Source: Devosia limi DSM 17137 (GTDB taxonomy: Bacteria; Pseudomonadota; Alphaproteobacteria; Rhizobiales; Devosiaceae). From it: a DNA stretch of 64,000 nt. Where the stretch lies: positions 191,423 through 255,422 of the forward strand of contig NZ_FQVC01000004.1 of assembly GCF_900128975.1 (NCBI RefSeq), given 5' to 3'. Position 1 is the stretch's first letter; each line of letters opens with the position of its first letter. The notes under the pieces were generated by a model that was not told the DNA's origin, made no database searches, and saw nothing but the letters and a program-made list of their open reading frames with translations. Below, piece after piece: positions 26,300-34,777 of the stretch. Position numbers and translations under genes: made by a program.

Positions 26300-26761
26300 T
26301 TAGTCCTTGAGCTGGCGGTCCAGTTCGGCGGCGAGTTTGTCCATCAGCCAATTGGTGCCGCTTTCGCGATCGCTGAGCTTGTCGAGGCCATCGAGAAAGG
26401 CACCGTGTTCGGTGACCTGCATGCGGGTGCCGGTGCCATCGGGGAAAAGCTCGACAGCGGCGACCGAGACCGAGATGCGGCGGCCGTCCATGGTCATGTC
26501 ATAGGAATAGACAATGCGATTGTCGGGAACGATGTCCTGATAAAGCACGTCGAAGCTGAACAGCGCGCCATTGGGACCCTTGCCGCCGCTATGCTCGCGG
26601 CCGCCGACGCGGAAATCGAACACGCCCTTGCCATCTTCGGACGAGCCGAACCAGCGCTGCTTGATTTGCGGATCAGACCAGGCGCGAAAAACGCGGGCTG
26701 GGTCGGCGGCGAATTTGCGTTCGATGACGAAGGTGCCGTGGACAATGGAATGGTCGGTCAT
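26300..26761 (-). CDS. SRPBCC (AHSA1-like) domain protein
   Basis: A 153-residue START/Bet v1-like protein: it opens HGTFVIERKFAADPARVFRAWSDPQIKQRWFG and ends with FLDGLDKLSDRESGTNWLMDKLAAEL, typical of the AHSA1 group (activator of Hsp90 homologue 1-like). These proteins bind hydrophobic ligands and are often encoded next to an ArsR regulator; none is found here. The gene is divergent from another SRPBCC protein gene at 26943, an association of two members of one superfamily across one promoter region. GGAGAAGGAGAAAG lies directly before the start. Confidence 0.88.
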   Translation of the reverse strand: MTDHSIVHGTFVIERKFAADPARVFRAWSDPQIKQRWFGSSEDGKGVFDFRVGGREHSGGKGPNGALFSFDVLYQDIVPDNRIVYSYDMTMDGRRISVSVAAVELFPDGTGTRMQVTEHGAFLDGLDKLSDRESGTNWLMDKLAAELDRQLKD

Positions 26762-26784
26762 GGTCTTTCTCCTTCTCCTTATTG

Positions 26785-26850
26785 GTTAAGAGAAACCTTA
26801 AGTAAAGGGTTTGGCACTGTCAATGCTTAAGTGACTAGCTAAGTGATGGG
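26785..26850. promoter_or_regulatory. Promoter region with repeated ttaag half-sites between two SRPBCC genes
   Basis: In the divergent gap the half-site appears several times: ggttaag (26785-26790), cttaagt (26797-26803), cttaagt (26826-26832) and ctaagtg (839-845 of this kilobase). Repeated half-sites suggest a regulator, and ArsR-like repressors commonly control AHSA1-like genes, but no regulator gene is adjacent. This reading is tentative. Confidence 0.35.
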
Positions 26851-26942
26851 TCGTAGAGGAGCCGACCAAAGGCGGGTTGCGCGTCTGGCCGAAAATAGCG
26901 ATGCTCAGATGGTCCGGAGCCAGAACAACAATCGCCCGGAAG

Positions 26943-27494
26943 ATGGAGGCCATCATCGAAACCGTGCTGATCCTTGTCGCGCTGCTGCTGGTGGCCATCG
27001 TGGTTTTTGCGGCCACCCGGCCCAACAAATTCAGGCTGCAGCGCAGCATTGTTATCGCGGCGCCGGCCGAGACGATCTATCCATTGATCGCCGATTTCCG
27101 CAAATGGGCACTGTGGTCGCCCTGGGACAATCTCGATCCCGAGATGAAGCGCACTTATGAGGGCGCCCCGATCGGGCTGGGCGCGATCTACACCTATGAG
27201 GGCAACAAGACAGTCGGGGCGGGGCGGATGGAAATCGTCGACGCGCAGCCCGGCCGCAAGATTGTCGCCAAGCTGCACTTCATCAAGCCGTTCGAGGCGC
27301 AGAATATTGCCGAATTCACCCTGGTGCAGCAGTCCAATGGCACCGAAGTGACGTGGGCGATGCATGGTCCGCTGACATTCATGGGACGGCTGATGGGCAT
27401 TGTGCTGAGCATGGAGCGCCTGGTGGGCGGGCAGTTCGAGCAGGGGCTGGCCAACCTGAAAGCGGTCGCCGAAGGCCGGGAGGGAAACGCTTGA
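26943..27494 (+). CDS. Membrane-anchored SRPBCC family protein
   Basis: A 183-residue protein. ATG at 26943 is preferred (CGGAAG upstream); it gives one N-terminal membrane segment (ETVLILVALLLVAIVVFAAT) followed by a polyketide cyclase/START domain (RSIVIAAPAETIYPLIADFRKWALWSPWDNLDPEM). An open frame extends upstream to 26877 without support. The pattern of a short anchor, then SRPBCC, is common in proteobacteria, with ligands unknown. The stop codon overlaps the -35 element of the ilvB promoter, so it directly abuts the ilvBN operon. Confidence 0.85.
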   Translation: MEAIIETVLILVALLLVAIVVFAATRPNKFRLQRSIVIAAPAETIYPLIADFRKWALWSPWDNLDPEMKRTYEGAPIGLGAIYTYEGNKTVGAGRMEIVDAQPGRKIVAKLHFIKPFEAQNIAEFTLVQQSNGTEVTWAMHGPLTFMGRLMGIVLSMERLVGGQFEQGLANLKAVAEGREGNA

Positions 27495-27520
27495 CACCCC
27501 CGGCGCAATGCTTTTATCAA
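27491..27520 (+). promoter_or_regulatory. Promoter of the ilvBN operon
   Basis: A perfect -35 TTGACA (27491-27496) and a -10-like TATCAA (27515-27520) are separated by 18 bases. The -35 overlaps the stop codon of the preceding gene. A start point near 27527 would leave a leader of about 220 bases before ilvB. Confidence 0.65.
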
Positions 27521-27548
27521 TACGCGCATTGAATTTAGGAGAGGTCCG

Positions 27549-27599
27549 GTGCGGGCATCCATTCTCGTAGTACGCAGGCGCATTGGCAACGTGGGGTGA
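27549..27599 (+). CDS. ilvB leader peptide (attenuation control)
   Basis: A 16-codon ORF too short for standard gene calling. It starts with GTG at 27549 behind a strong Shine-Dalgarno AGGAGAGG (27537-27544) and encodes MRASILVVRRRIGNVG, ending with TGA at 27597-27599. Seven of its codons are Ile, Leu or Val or lie in the block ATT CTC GTA GTA, with ATT and GTG further on. These are the end products of the pathway encoded downstream, so a ribosome stalled here would sense branched-chain amino acid charging. It is followed by alternative RNA hairpins and an intrinsic terminator before ilvB. This matches known attenuation of ilv operons in proteobacteria. Confidence 0.85.
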   Translation: MRASILVVRRRIGNVG

Positions 27600-27654
27600 A
27601 ACCCCGCGCGATTGCTGGTGCGCCGAACACAGGTCCCGAATGGGGCCTTTTTTA
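27576..27654 (+). promoter_or_regulatory. Attenuator of ilvBN: alternative hairpins and terminator
   Basis: Segment ggcgcattggcaac (about 27577-27590) can pair, with a few G-U pairs, with attgctggtgcgcc (about 27611-27624), enclosing the small hairpin gtgggg-tgaa-accccgc. Downstream the terminator aggtccc-gaat-ggggcct (27631-27648) is followed by T6. Which pairing forms would depend on the ribosome position on the leader peptide. The pairing logic is inferred from base complementarity, not folded by program. Confidence 0.75.
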
Positions 27655-27749
27655 TTGCCTTTTTTCCGCCAATGCGGACAACAGGCGCGAACATGGCAGA
27701 CGGTTTCCCTCAGTGAGGGGCAAAACGATGACTTGGAAGGACTAGGGCA

Positions 27750-29519
27750 ATGGCCGAAAAGATGACCGGCGCGGAAATGGTGATACAGGCGCTGACCGAT
27801 CAGGGGGTCGAGCACATCTTCGGCTATCCCGGCGGCGCGGCACTGCCGATCTATGATGCGCTGTTCCAGCAGGAACAGGTCCAACACATCCTGGTCCGGC
27901 ACGAGCAGGGCGCGACCCACATGGCCGAAGGCTATGCCCGCTCGACCGGCAAGCCCGGCGTGGTGCTGGTCACCTCCGGTCCCGGCGCGACCAATGCCGT
28001 TACCGGCCTGACCGACGCGCTGATGGACTCGATCCCGCTGATCTGCATCACCGCCCAGGTGCCGACCAATCTCATTGGCTCGGACGCCTTCCAGGAATGC
28101 GACACCGTCGGTATCACCCGCAGCTGCACCAAGTATAATTATCTGGTGAAGCGCGTCGAAGACCTGCCGCGGATCATGCACGAGGCTTTCCTGATCGCGA
28201 CCACCGGTCGCCCGGGTCCGGTGGTCATCGATATTCCCAAGGACGTGCAGTTTGCGCTCGGCGACTATTACATGCCCGACCTCGACACCCTGCGCCACCA
28301 GAGCTATCGCCCGCAGATGGATGGCGACACCGCCGCCATTACCGCCGCCGTCGACATGATGCTCAAGGCTGAACGCCCGGTTTTCTATACCGGCGGTGGC
28401 GTGATCAATGCCGGCCCGGAAGCCTCCGCGCACCTGCGCGAACTGGCAGAGATCACCGGCTTCCCGGTGACCTCGACATTGATGGGGCTTGGCGCCTTCC
28501 CGGCGTCCAACCCGCAATGGCTGGGCATGCTGGGCATGCATGGCACCTACGAAGCCAACCTCGCCATGCATGACTGCGATCTGATGATCAATATCGGCGC
28601 GCGCTTTGACGACCGGATCACCGGCCGCGTCGACGCGTTCTCGCCGGGCAGCCGCAAGATCCATGTCGATATCGACCCGTCCTCGATCAACAAGGTCGTG
28701 CGCGTCGACGTGCCGATCATCGGCGATTGCGAACGCGTGCTGGCCGAAATGGTCCGCATCTATCGCAGCAAGGCCAACCAGCCGCGCACCGAAGCACTGG
28801 CCCCCTGGTGGGACCAGATCGCCAAATGGCGCGCCGTTGACTCGCTTGGCTACAAGAACTCGGACACCGTCATCAAGCCGCAATACGCCATCGAGCGGCT
28901 GTATGAAGCGTCCAAGAAGCAGGGCAAGGAGGTGTTCATCACCACCGAGGTTGGCCAGCACCAGATGTGGGCCGCCCAGCACTTCCATTTCGACAAGCCG
29001 AACCACTGGATGACCTCCGGCGGCCTGGGCACGATGGGCTATGGCCTGCCGGCAGCGGTCGGCGTGCAGGTTGCCCATCCCGATGCGCTGGTGATCGATA
29101 TTGCCGGTGAAGCCTCGGTGCAGATGACCATGCAGGAATTGTCGACGGCGGTGCAGTATCGCCTGCCGATCAAGATCTTCATTCTCAACAATGAGCGCAT
29201 GGGCATGGTGCGCCAGTGGCAGGACCTGCTGCATGGCTCGCGCTACGCCCATTCCTATTCGGAATCGCTGCCCGACTTCGTCAAGCTGGCCGAAGCCTAT
29301 GGCGGCAAGGGCATCCGCTGCGAAAACCCGGCCGAGCTCGACGCGGCAATCGCCGAAATGTTCGACTATGACGGCCCGGTGCTGTTCGACGTCATCGTCG
29401 AGAAGGACGAAAACTGCCTGCCCATGATCCCCTCGGGCAAGCCGCACAATGAGATCATCCTGCCCGATACCGCCAATATCGGGGACATCATCGACGAGAA
29501 GGGACGCGCCTTGGTGTGA
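27750..29519 (+). CDS. ilvB: Acetolactate synthase large (catalytic) subunit
   Basis: A 589-residue thiamine diphosphate and FAD enzyme condensing pyruvate to acetolactate, or with 2-oxobutyrate to acetohydroxybutyrate; the first common step to Val, Leu and Ile. Motifs: IFGYPGGAALPIYDAL, the catalytic Glu in RHEQGATHMAEGYAR, GRPGPVVIDIPKDVQ, then TSTLMGLGAFPASNPQWLGMLGMHGTYEANLAM and, at the ThDP site, GEASVQMTMQELSTAVQYRLPIKIFILNNERMGMVRQWQ. The motif reads GEAS rather than the more usual GDGS in ThDP enzymes. The gene is behind a leader-peptide attenuator and in operon with ilvN. Confidence 0.96.
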   Translation: MAEKMTGAEMVIQALTDQGVEHIFGYPGGAALPIYDALFQQEQVQHILVRHEQGATHMAEGYARSTGKPGVVLVTSGPGATNAVTGLTDALMDSIPLICITAQVPTNLIGSDAFQECDTVGITRSCTKYNYLVKRVEDLPRIMHEAFLIATTGRPGPVVIDIPKDVQFALGDYYMPDLDTLRHQSYRPQMDGDTAAITAAVDMMLKAERPVFYTGGGVINAGPEASAHLRELAEITGFPVTSTLMGLGAFPASNPQWLGMLGMHGTYEANLAMHDCDLMINIGARFDDRITGRVDAFSPGSRKIHVDIDPSSINKVVRVDVPIIGDCERVLAEMVRIYRSKANQPRTEALAPWWDQIAKWRAVDSLGYKNSDTVIKPQYAIERLYEASKKQGKEVFITTEVGQHQMWAAQHFHFDKPNHWMTSGGLGTMGYGLPAAVGVQVAHPDALVIDIAGEASVQMTMQELSTAVQYRLPIKIFILNNERMGMVRQWQDLLHGSRYAHSYSESLPDFVKLAEAYGGKGIRCENPAELDAAIAEMFDYDGPVLFDVIVEKDENCLPMIPSGKPHNEIILPDTANIGDIIDEKGRALV

Positions 29520-29535
29520 TTGTCGCCACGCCCAC

Positions 29536-29640
29536 AGGGTCACCCCGGCGCCAGCCGGGGACCATGCTGAAGGCCAACCGCGCCAACGCGTTTGCGGACA
29601 GGACACAGCATGGATTCCGGCCTTCGCCGGAATGACACAG
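29536..29640. repeat. REP-like palindromic element within the ilvB-ilvN gap
   Basis: Two short stems, gggtcaccccggcgccagccggggaccatgctg-like (from 29537) and cagcatggattccggccttcgccggaatgaca (29607-29638), face each other as an imperfect inverted repeat. It belongs to the same general class as the attcccgcg palindromes at 46.6, 53.3 and 62.5 kb but differs in the stem (ccggc in place of cccgc). It separates two genes of one operon. Confidence 0.6.
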
Positions 29641-29683
29641 TGGTTTTGGAAACGATCTGCCCAGGCCTTTGAGGAACAAGAAA

Positions 29684-30238
29684 ATGAACGCACATTTGCA
29701 GCCGACAGGGTCGGCATACTTCCTGACCAAGGAAACCCAGGAAATCGAGCGCCACACGCTCTCGGTCCTCGTCGACAACGAACCCGGTATCCTGGCGCGG
29801 GTGGTGGGGCTGTTTTCGGCGCGTGGCTACAATATCGAAAGCCTGACCGTCAGCGAGACCGAACACGGACGTCGACTTAGTCGCATCACCGTTGTCGTCA
29901 TCGCTACGCCCAAGACCCTGATCCAGATCAAGCTGCAGCTCGAGCGCCTGGTGCCCGTGCACAAGGTGCATGACCTGACCGCCGAAGGTGCCTCGCTGGA
30001 GCGTGAACTGGCACTGATCAAGGTTGCCGGTTCGGGCGATAGCCGCGCCGAGACGCTGCGGCTGGCCGATGCCTTCCGCGCCCAGATCGTCGATGCCTCG
30101 GTGGAAAGCTTCGTGTTTGAAGTGACCGGCAAGCCGGCCAAGATCGACAGCTTCATCGCCCTGATGCAGCCATTGGGGCTGGTTGAAGTCGTGCGCACCG
30201 GGCTGGCTGCCATTTCGCGCGGCCCGCAGGGCATGTAG
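29684..30238 (+). CDS. ilvN: Acetolactate synthase small (regulatory) subunit
   Basis: A 184-residue regulatory subunit that activates IlvB and confers valine feedback inhibition. The ATG at 29684 (MNAHLQPTGSAYF) has GAGGAAC upstream. The N-terminal ACT domain is clear: RHTLSVLVDNEPGILARVVGLFSARGYNIESLTVSETEHG. The C-terminal domain (KVAGSGDSRAETLRLADAFRAQIVDASVESFVFEVTGKPAKIDSFIALM) is of the IlvH type. It lies 164 bases after ilvB with a repeat element in between. Confidence 0.96.
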   Translation: MNAHLQPTGSAYFLTKETQEIERHTLSVLVDNEPGILARVVGLFSARGYNIESLTVSETEHGRRLSRITVVVIATPKTLIQIKLQLERLVPVHKVHDLTAEGASLERELALIKVAGSGDSRAETLRLADAFRAQIVDASVESFVFEVTGKPAKIDSFIALMQPLGLVEVVRTGLAAISRGPQGM

Positions 30239-30242
30239 AAAC

Positions 30243-30275
30243 GCGGGCGGCGTCACGGCGCCGCCCGGTTTGTCC
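30243..30275 (+). terminator. Hairpin terminator after ilvN
   Basis: The stem cgggcggcg / cgccgcccg with a short loop is followed by gtttgtcc, five bases after the ilvN stop. It probably ends the ilvBN transcript. Confidence 0.65.
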
Positions 30276-30417
30276 TCGGTGTTGCGTCCATTGTGGTGGG
30301 ACTGGGACCCTGAGGGCGCTCCCTCATTTCCGCAGCTGATGGGGCTTATCAAAAGGTTCGATTGGGCTTGCGGCGTCATTGGTGTAATGGTCGCGCCGAA
30401 ATGATCCGGATGCTCCC

Positions 30418-31152
30418 ATGACTGTTCTTTCCGTCAATCTCAATGCCGTCGCCCAGCTGCGCAATCGCCGCGATCTGCCGTGGCCCAGCGTGACCGGAAT
30501 GGCGCGTGTTGTGCTCGATGCAGGTGCCAGTGGCATCACCATTCATCCGCGTCCCGATCAGCGGCATATCAGGCTGACCGATGTGCACGAGCTCGAGGCC
30601 CTGCTGCGGGCCGAGTATCCGCGCGCCGAGTACAATATCGAGGGCTATCCGAGCGCGGACTTTCTGGCGCTGGTGGAAGCGGTGGCACCCGACCAGGTGA
30701 CGTTTGTGCCCGATGATCCGCAGCAGGCGACATCGGATCATGGCTGGGACATCGAGGCCAATCGTGGCGTACTGGAACCAGCAATTGCCCGGATGAAGGC
30801 GGCGGGCATCCGCATCTCGCTGTTCATCGACGAAGATCCCAGCGTGCCGGCTGCCGCCAAGGCCATCGGCGCCGATCGGGTTGAGCTCTATACCGGGCCC
30901 TATGGCGGCAGCTATGGCACGCAAGAGGGAGACCGGCATCTGATGCTGCTGGCGGCAACGGCCGGGGCGGCGCATGCGGCGGGGCTGGTGGTCAATGCCG
31001 GCCATGACCTGACGCTGGAGAACCTGCCGGTCTTCATGCAGGTCATGCCCGAAATCGCCGAAGTCTCGATCGGCCACGGCATAACCGCCGATGCATTGCT
31101 GATGGGGTTTCCCGAGGCGGTGCGGCGCTACCGGACAGTGCTCGGCGGCTAA
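30418..31152 (+). CDS. pdxJ: Pyridoxine 5'-phosphate synthase
   Basis: A 244-residue TIM-barrel enzyme that forms pyridoxine phosphate from aminoacetone phosphate and deoxyxylulose phosphate; the last ring-closing step of DXP-dependent vitamin B6 synthesis. Seen: [43 protein letters not shown] with the conserved His and Arg, EYNIEGYPS with the catalytic Glu, [34 protein letters not shown] and [13 protein letters not shown], and [12 protein letters not shown] near the end. Length is standard. Confidence 0.96.
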   Translation: MTVLSVNLNAVAQLRNRRDLPWPSVTGMARVVLDAGASGITIHPRPDQRHIRLTDVHELEALLRAEYPRAEYNIEGYPSADFLALVEAVAPDQVTFVPDDPQQATSDHGWDIEANRGVLEPAIARMKAAGIRISLFIDEDPSVPAAAKAIGADRVELYTGPYGGSYGTQEGDRHLMLLAATAGAAHAAGLVVNAGHDLTLENLPVFMQVMPEIAEVSIGHGITADALLMGFPEAVRRYRTVLGG

Positions 31153-31455
31153 GCGTCTCGATGCGTCGACAGATTTGCGGGCGTCGCAGCAGCGCGGCGC
31201 CCGTTTTGTTGGCAGTTATTGCGGCCTCATTTGATCGCTTATCCTGAACGCTGCGTTCCGTATTGCCGCATGGGCGGGAAAATACCCGACTGCGCGACCG
31301 CAGAATCGATGGAAATCCCAATCTCTACCGATACTTACCTTTTGGTGCCCTAGGTAGCCGCGTGTGCGCGGGCGACAATTCGGTGCCCCCTTGTGACCAA
31401 TCGGGAAAGGCACATATATCGCCTCAGTTACGATTTGTTACCAAGGAGGGCTCCA
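31153..31455. other. Gene-free interval between pdxJ and the FMN reductase gene
   Basis: This 303-base stretch contains the pdxJ terminator near its left end. The right end should carry the promoter and leader of the reductase gene, with AAGGAGGG directly before its start, but I can pick out no convincing -35/-10 pair. No RNA gene is recognised. Confidence 0.5.
31177..31210 (+). terminator. Intrinsic terminator after pdxJ
   Basis: A stem cgggcgtcgc / gcggcgcccg (one G-U pair) is followed by ttttgtt, about 25 bases after the pdxJ stop. Confidence 0.75.
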
Positions 31456-32070
31456 ATGTCCAAACTCAAGATTGCCGTGATTATCTCGTCCACCCGCCCG
31501 ACCCGTTTTGGCGACAAGCCGGCACAGTGGATTGCCGAACAGATCAACCAGCGCGACGAGCTGACCGCTGAAATCGTCGACCTGCGCGATTTCGATCTGC
31601 CGTTCTTTGACGAAATGGCCTCCAATGCCTGGATGCCCTCGCAGAACGCCAATGCCGTCAAGTGGCAGAAAAAGATCAGCGAATTCGACGGCTATGTGTT
31701 CGTCACCGCCGAGTACAACCGCTCGATCACCGGTGCGCTCAAGAACGCGCTCGACCAGGCCTATGTGAACTGGAACAAGAAGCCGTTCGGCGCTGTTGGC
31801 TACGGCAGTGTTGGTGGCGCCCGCGCTGTCGAACACCTGCGCACAATCGGTGTCGAGCTGCAGATGGTTCCCGTCCGCTCGGCTGTTCATATTGGCGGTG
31901 CTGATTTCGTGTCGGTGCACCCGGCCTTCGGCGGTACCAAATCGATCGAAGACCTGGCGCCATCCATTGGCGGTTCGGCCAAGGATATGCTGGACCAGCT
32001 GACCTGGTGGGCCAAGGCCACCCGGACGGCGCGCGATGAAGACGCAGCGCTCGCCCAGGCCGCAGAATAG
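31456..32070 (+). CDS. NAD(P)H-dependent FMN reductase family protein
   Basis: A 204-residue flavodoxin-fold reductase. The start ATG 31456 is fixed by AAGGAGGG just upstream, although a frame reaches 31393. The FMN phosphate loop is IISSTRPTRFGDKPAQWI; later come FVTAEYNRSITGALKNALDQAY (the typical PEYN-like loop, here TAEYN) and GAVGYGSVGGARAVEHLR. Relatives include chromate and quinone reductases, so the electron acceptor cannot be named. It is followed by a strong terminator and so is likely monocistronic. Confidence 0.9.
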   Translation: MSKLKIAVIISSTRPTRFGDKPAQWIAEQINQRDELTAEIVDLRDFDLPFFDEMASNAWMPSQNANAVKWQKKISEFDGYVFVTAEYNRSITGALKNALDQAYVNWNKKPFGAVGYGSVGGARAVEHLRTIGVELQMVPVRSAVHIGGADFVSVHPAFGGTKSIEDLAPSIGGSAKDMLDQLTWWAKATRTARDEDAALAQAAE

Positions 32071-32108
32071 AACTTTCGAAGGTCCTGTCCGGACTTTCGT
32101 TTACCGGC

Positions 32109-32138
32109 GAGGGCCGCTCCGCAAGGGGCGGCCCTTTC
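32109..32138 (+). terminator. Intrinsic terminator after the FMN reductase gene
   Basis: The stem gagggccgctcc-gcaa-ggggcggccct is followed by ttctgc, 38 bases after the stop. Confidence 0.8.
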
Positions 32139-32230
32139 TGCATGGGACATGCCATTGTCGGGTAAGGAGTTGTATGTGAGCCTAGTCGGGTGTATAGCGG
32201 CGCCCGCCTTCGACCAGAAAGACACGGTTC

Positions 32231-34153
32231 ATGACGCAGACGAATACTGCCGGCCAAAGCGCCGGTGTCGATGCGAGCGGCCACGATCCCCAATCCAGAA
32301 AAGATCTGCCATTGCTGCTCATGGGCGCGTTGGGTGTGGTCTATGGCGATATTGGTACCAGCCCGATCTATGCCTTTCGCGAGGCCATGCATGTCCGACC
32401 GGGCGTGGAGTCGAGTTCCAGCGAGATTCTGGGCCTGCTGTCGCTGATCGTCTGGGCGCTCACCCTGACCGTGGCGGTCAAATATGTGTTCTTCGTCACC
32501 CGCGCCGACAATAATGGCGAAGGCGGCACGCTCTCGTTGATGGCGCTGGCGCGCAAGACCTTCACCAATCCGCCGGCCTGGATCACCGTTCTGGGCGTGA
32601 TGGGGGCGGCGATGTTCTTCGGCGACGCAATTATTACCCCAGCCATGTCGGTCCTGTCGGCTGTCGAGGGCGTCAAGCTCGTGGCGCCGCATCTCGAGCG
32701 CTTCGTGGTGCCGATCACGCTGGTGATCATCTTGGGCGTGTTCTTCGTGCAGCGCTTCGGCACGGCCAAGGTTTCGGCGGTGTTCGGGCCGATTACCGGG
32801 CTATGGTTCCTGGTGCTGGGCTTTTCCGGGCTGGTCCATATCATCGACTATCCGGCGGTGCTTTGGGCACTCAATCCGTATCTGGGGGTGGAATTCATCG
32901 CCACCCATTTCAGTGTCTCGTTTGTCGTCATCGGCGCCATCTTCCTGGCGGTGACCGGGGCCGAGGCGCTCTATGTCGATCTCGGCCATTTCGGCCGCAA
33001 ACCCATCGTCATCGTCTGGTTTGCGCTGGTGTTTCCGTGCCTGCTGCTCAACTATTTCGGGCAGGGCGCGTTCGTACTCAAGGTGGGCATGGAGAACGTG
33101 GACAGCCCGTTCTTCGAGATGCAGCCGGAATGGGCTATCGGCCCATTCGTGGCGCTGGCGACCGCCGCAACCATCATTGCCAGCCAGGCGGTGATTTCTG
33201 GCACCTATAGCCTGACCCAGCAGGCCATCGCGCTCAATATGCTGCCGCGTATGGTGGTTCGGCACACTTCCGAAACCCAGAGCGGCCAGATCTATATGCC
33301 GCAGATCAACACCATGCTGATGCTGGGCGTGCTGCTGCTGGTGCTTTCCTTTGGCAGCTCCTCGGCACTGTCGCATGCCTATGGCATCGCGGTGTCGGGC
33401 GTGATGGTGATGACGCTGTCGCTGCTGGTGGTGGTGATGTGGCGCAACTGGAAGTGGCACCCGCTGGCGGTGATCGGATTTGGCATCGTGTTCGCGGTGA
33501 TCGATGGTGGGTTCTTCGCCGCCAATGCCACCAAGCTGTTCCAGGGCGGCTGGGTGCCGGCCGTGGTGGCCCTGATTGTCGCTGTGATCATGGCAAGCTG
33601 GATGGCTGGGCGGAAACGCCTGTCGGAAAAGACCCGACGCGATGAGGTGCCGCTGCAATTCCTCGTCGAGAACCTGTCGAAGAAAAAGCCCACCCTGGTG
33701 CCTGGCACCGCGGTGTTCCTGACCAGCGATATCGAAGGCGCGCCGACGGCGCTGTTGCACAGCCTCAAGCACTACAAGGTGCTGCATGAACAGAATGTCA
33801 TCCTGACAGTGCGGACCTCGACGTCACCGCGCGTCAATGACGACGAGAAGGTGATCATCGAGGCCTATAACGAGCTGTTCAGCCGCGTGGTCGTGACCTT
33901 CGGCTATATGGAAAGCCCCAATATTCCCAAGGCCCTGGCACTGGGCCGCAAGCTGGGCTGGAAGTTCGATATCATGTCGACATCGTTCTTCCTGTCGCGC
34001 CGCTCGTTGAAGCCGGCACCCAAGGCCAGCCTGTTCCGCTTCTGGCAGGACCGGCTGTTCGTGCGGCTGGCGCGCAATGCCAGCGACGCGACGGAGTATT
34101 TCCATATTCCGACCGGCCGGGTGGTCGAGATCGGCACGCAGGTGGTGCTCTAG
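32231..34153 (+). CDS. kup: KUP family potassium transporter
   Basis: A 640-residue inner membrane K+/H+ symporter. The family signature GALGVVYGDIGTSPIYAFREAMH is near residues 32-54; further family regions are ADNNGEGGTLSLMALARK, MGAAMFFGDAIITPAMSVLSAVEG and SQAVISGTYSLTQQAIALNMLPRM. About 12 membrane helices occupy residues 25-455, followed by a cytoplasmic C-terminal domain of about 160 residues ending IPTGRVVEIGTQVVL. The length is typical. It is convergent with a small periplasmic protein gene. Confidence 0.96.
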   Translation: MTQTNTAGQSAGVDASGHDPQSRKDLPLLLMGALGVVYGDIGTSPIYAFREAMHVRPGVESSSSEILGLLSLIVWALTLTVAVKYVFFVTRADNNGEGGTLSLMALARKTFTNPPAWITVLGVMGAAMFFGDAIITPAMSVLSAVEGVKLVAPHLERFVVPITLVIILGVFFVQRFGTAKVSAVFGPITGLWFLVLGFSGLVHIIDYPAVLWALNPYLGVEFIATHFSVSFVVIGAIFLAVTGAEALYVDLGHFGRKPIVIVWFALVFPCLLLNYFGQGAFVLKVGMENVDSPFFEMQPEWAIGPFVALATAATIIASQAVISGTYSLTQQAIALNMLPRMVVRHTSETQSGQIYMPQINTMLMLGVLLLVLSFGSSSALSHAYGIAVSGVMVMTLSLLVVVMWRNWKWHPLAVIGFGIVFAVIDGGFFAANATKLFQGGWVPAVVALIVAVIMASWMAGRKRLSEKTRRDEVPLQFLVENLSKKKPTLVPGTAVFLTSDIEGAPTALLHSLKHYKVLHEQNVILTVRTSTSPRVNDDEKVIIEAYNELFSRVVVTFGYMESPNIPKALALGRKLGWKFDIMSTSFFLSRRSLKPAPKASLFRFWQDRLFVRLARNASDATEYFHIPTGRVVEIGTQVVL

Positions 34154-34229
34154 CATTGGCGGTGGCGCCGTTCGTCGGAGCCTTGCCGTCGCCAATGCGG
34201 CCAAAGACGCCCGAAGCGGCGCCGGCGGC

Positions 34230-34667
34230 CTATTTGACCATGTCGGGGCAGAGATAGGGCACGTTCGCCGGCACGAACCGCTGTTCCTGCACATCGCTGC
34301 CGAGTTTGAGGTTCAGCACCAGTTCGGTGTCGCTCAGGGTGGCGATATCGGCATTGATGGTCATGCCGTCCTCGTCCCAGCTGATCGCCGAATCGGAGAC
34401 CTGCTGCCATTTGGACAGGCGATAGGTTTCCCAGCAGCTATCGGTCACGAGGGTGCCATCCTCGAGGAAAATCTGCATCGGGCCGGGCAGGCCGGGATCG
34501 GCATCGGCACGCACCCAGACGCGATTGAGCAGTGGGTTTTGCGGCGCGGTGTCTTCGACGGCGTCTTCGGTCGGCTCGGCCTTTTCCTGGGCATTTGCCG
34601 GCAGGGTGGCACAGGTACCAACCCCCCAGACGCTCATCAGCGCAATAATCGCGGTCTTGGTATCCAT
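34230..34667 (-). CDS. Small exported protein of unknown function
   Basis: A 145-residue protein. The start at 34665-34667 is supported by GGGAGTG upstream and by a signal peptide (MDTKTAIIALMSVWGVGTCATLPANAQE). After an acidic, Pro-containing linker (EKAEPTEDAVEDTAPQNP) there is a compact domain: LLNRVWVRADADPGLPGPMQIFLEDGTLVTDSCWETYRLSKWQQ, with a second Cys near the end (VPYLCPDMV), so a disulfide is possible. I do not recognise a family. A longer open frame upstream to 34958 overlaps the PAP2 gene out of frame and is not believable. It is convergent with kup. Confidence 0.7.
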   Translation of the reverse strand: MDTKTAIIALMSVWGVGTCATLPANAQEKAEPTEDAVEDTAPQNPLLNRVWVRADADPGLPGPMQIFLEDGTLVTDSCWETYRLSKWQQVSDSAISWDEDGMTINADIATLSDTELVLNLKLGSDVQEQRFVPANVPYLCPDMVK

Positions 34668-34777
34668 GCCGTCACTCCCCGTGGTGCTCGCTGATCTGGT
34701 GATCGCCCGCCGCCGCCGCAAGAGTGGCGGTGCGAAAGCGGCCTTTTTGCGTTGCGGATTCGACGGTTTGTGGAATT

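Noticed and set aside
26835..29717. Long minus-strand open frame (960 codons) opposite ilvB
   Set aside because: Antisense shadow of ilvB and the SRPBCC gene; His/Asp/Arg-rich composition typical of such shadows.
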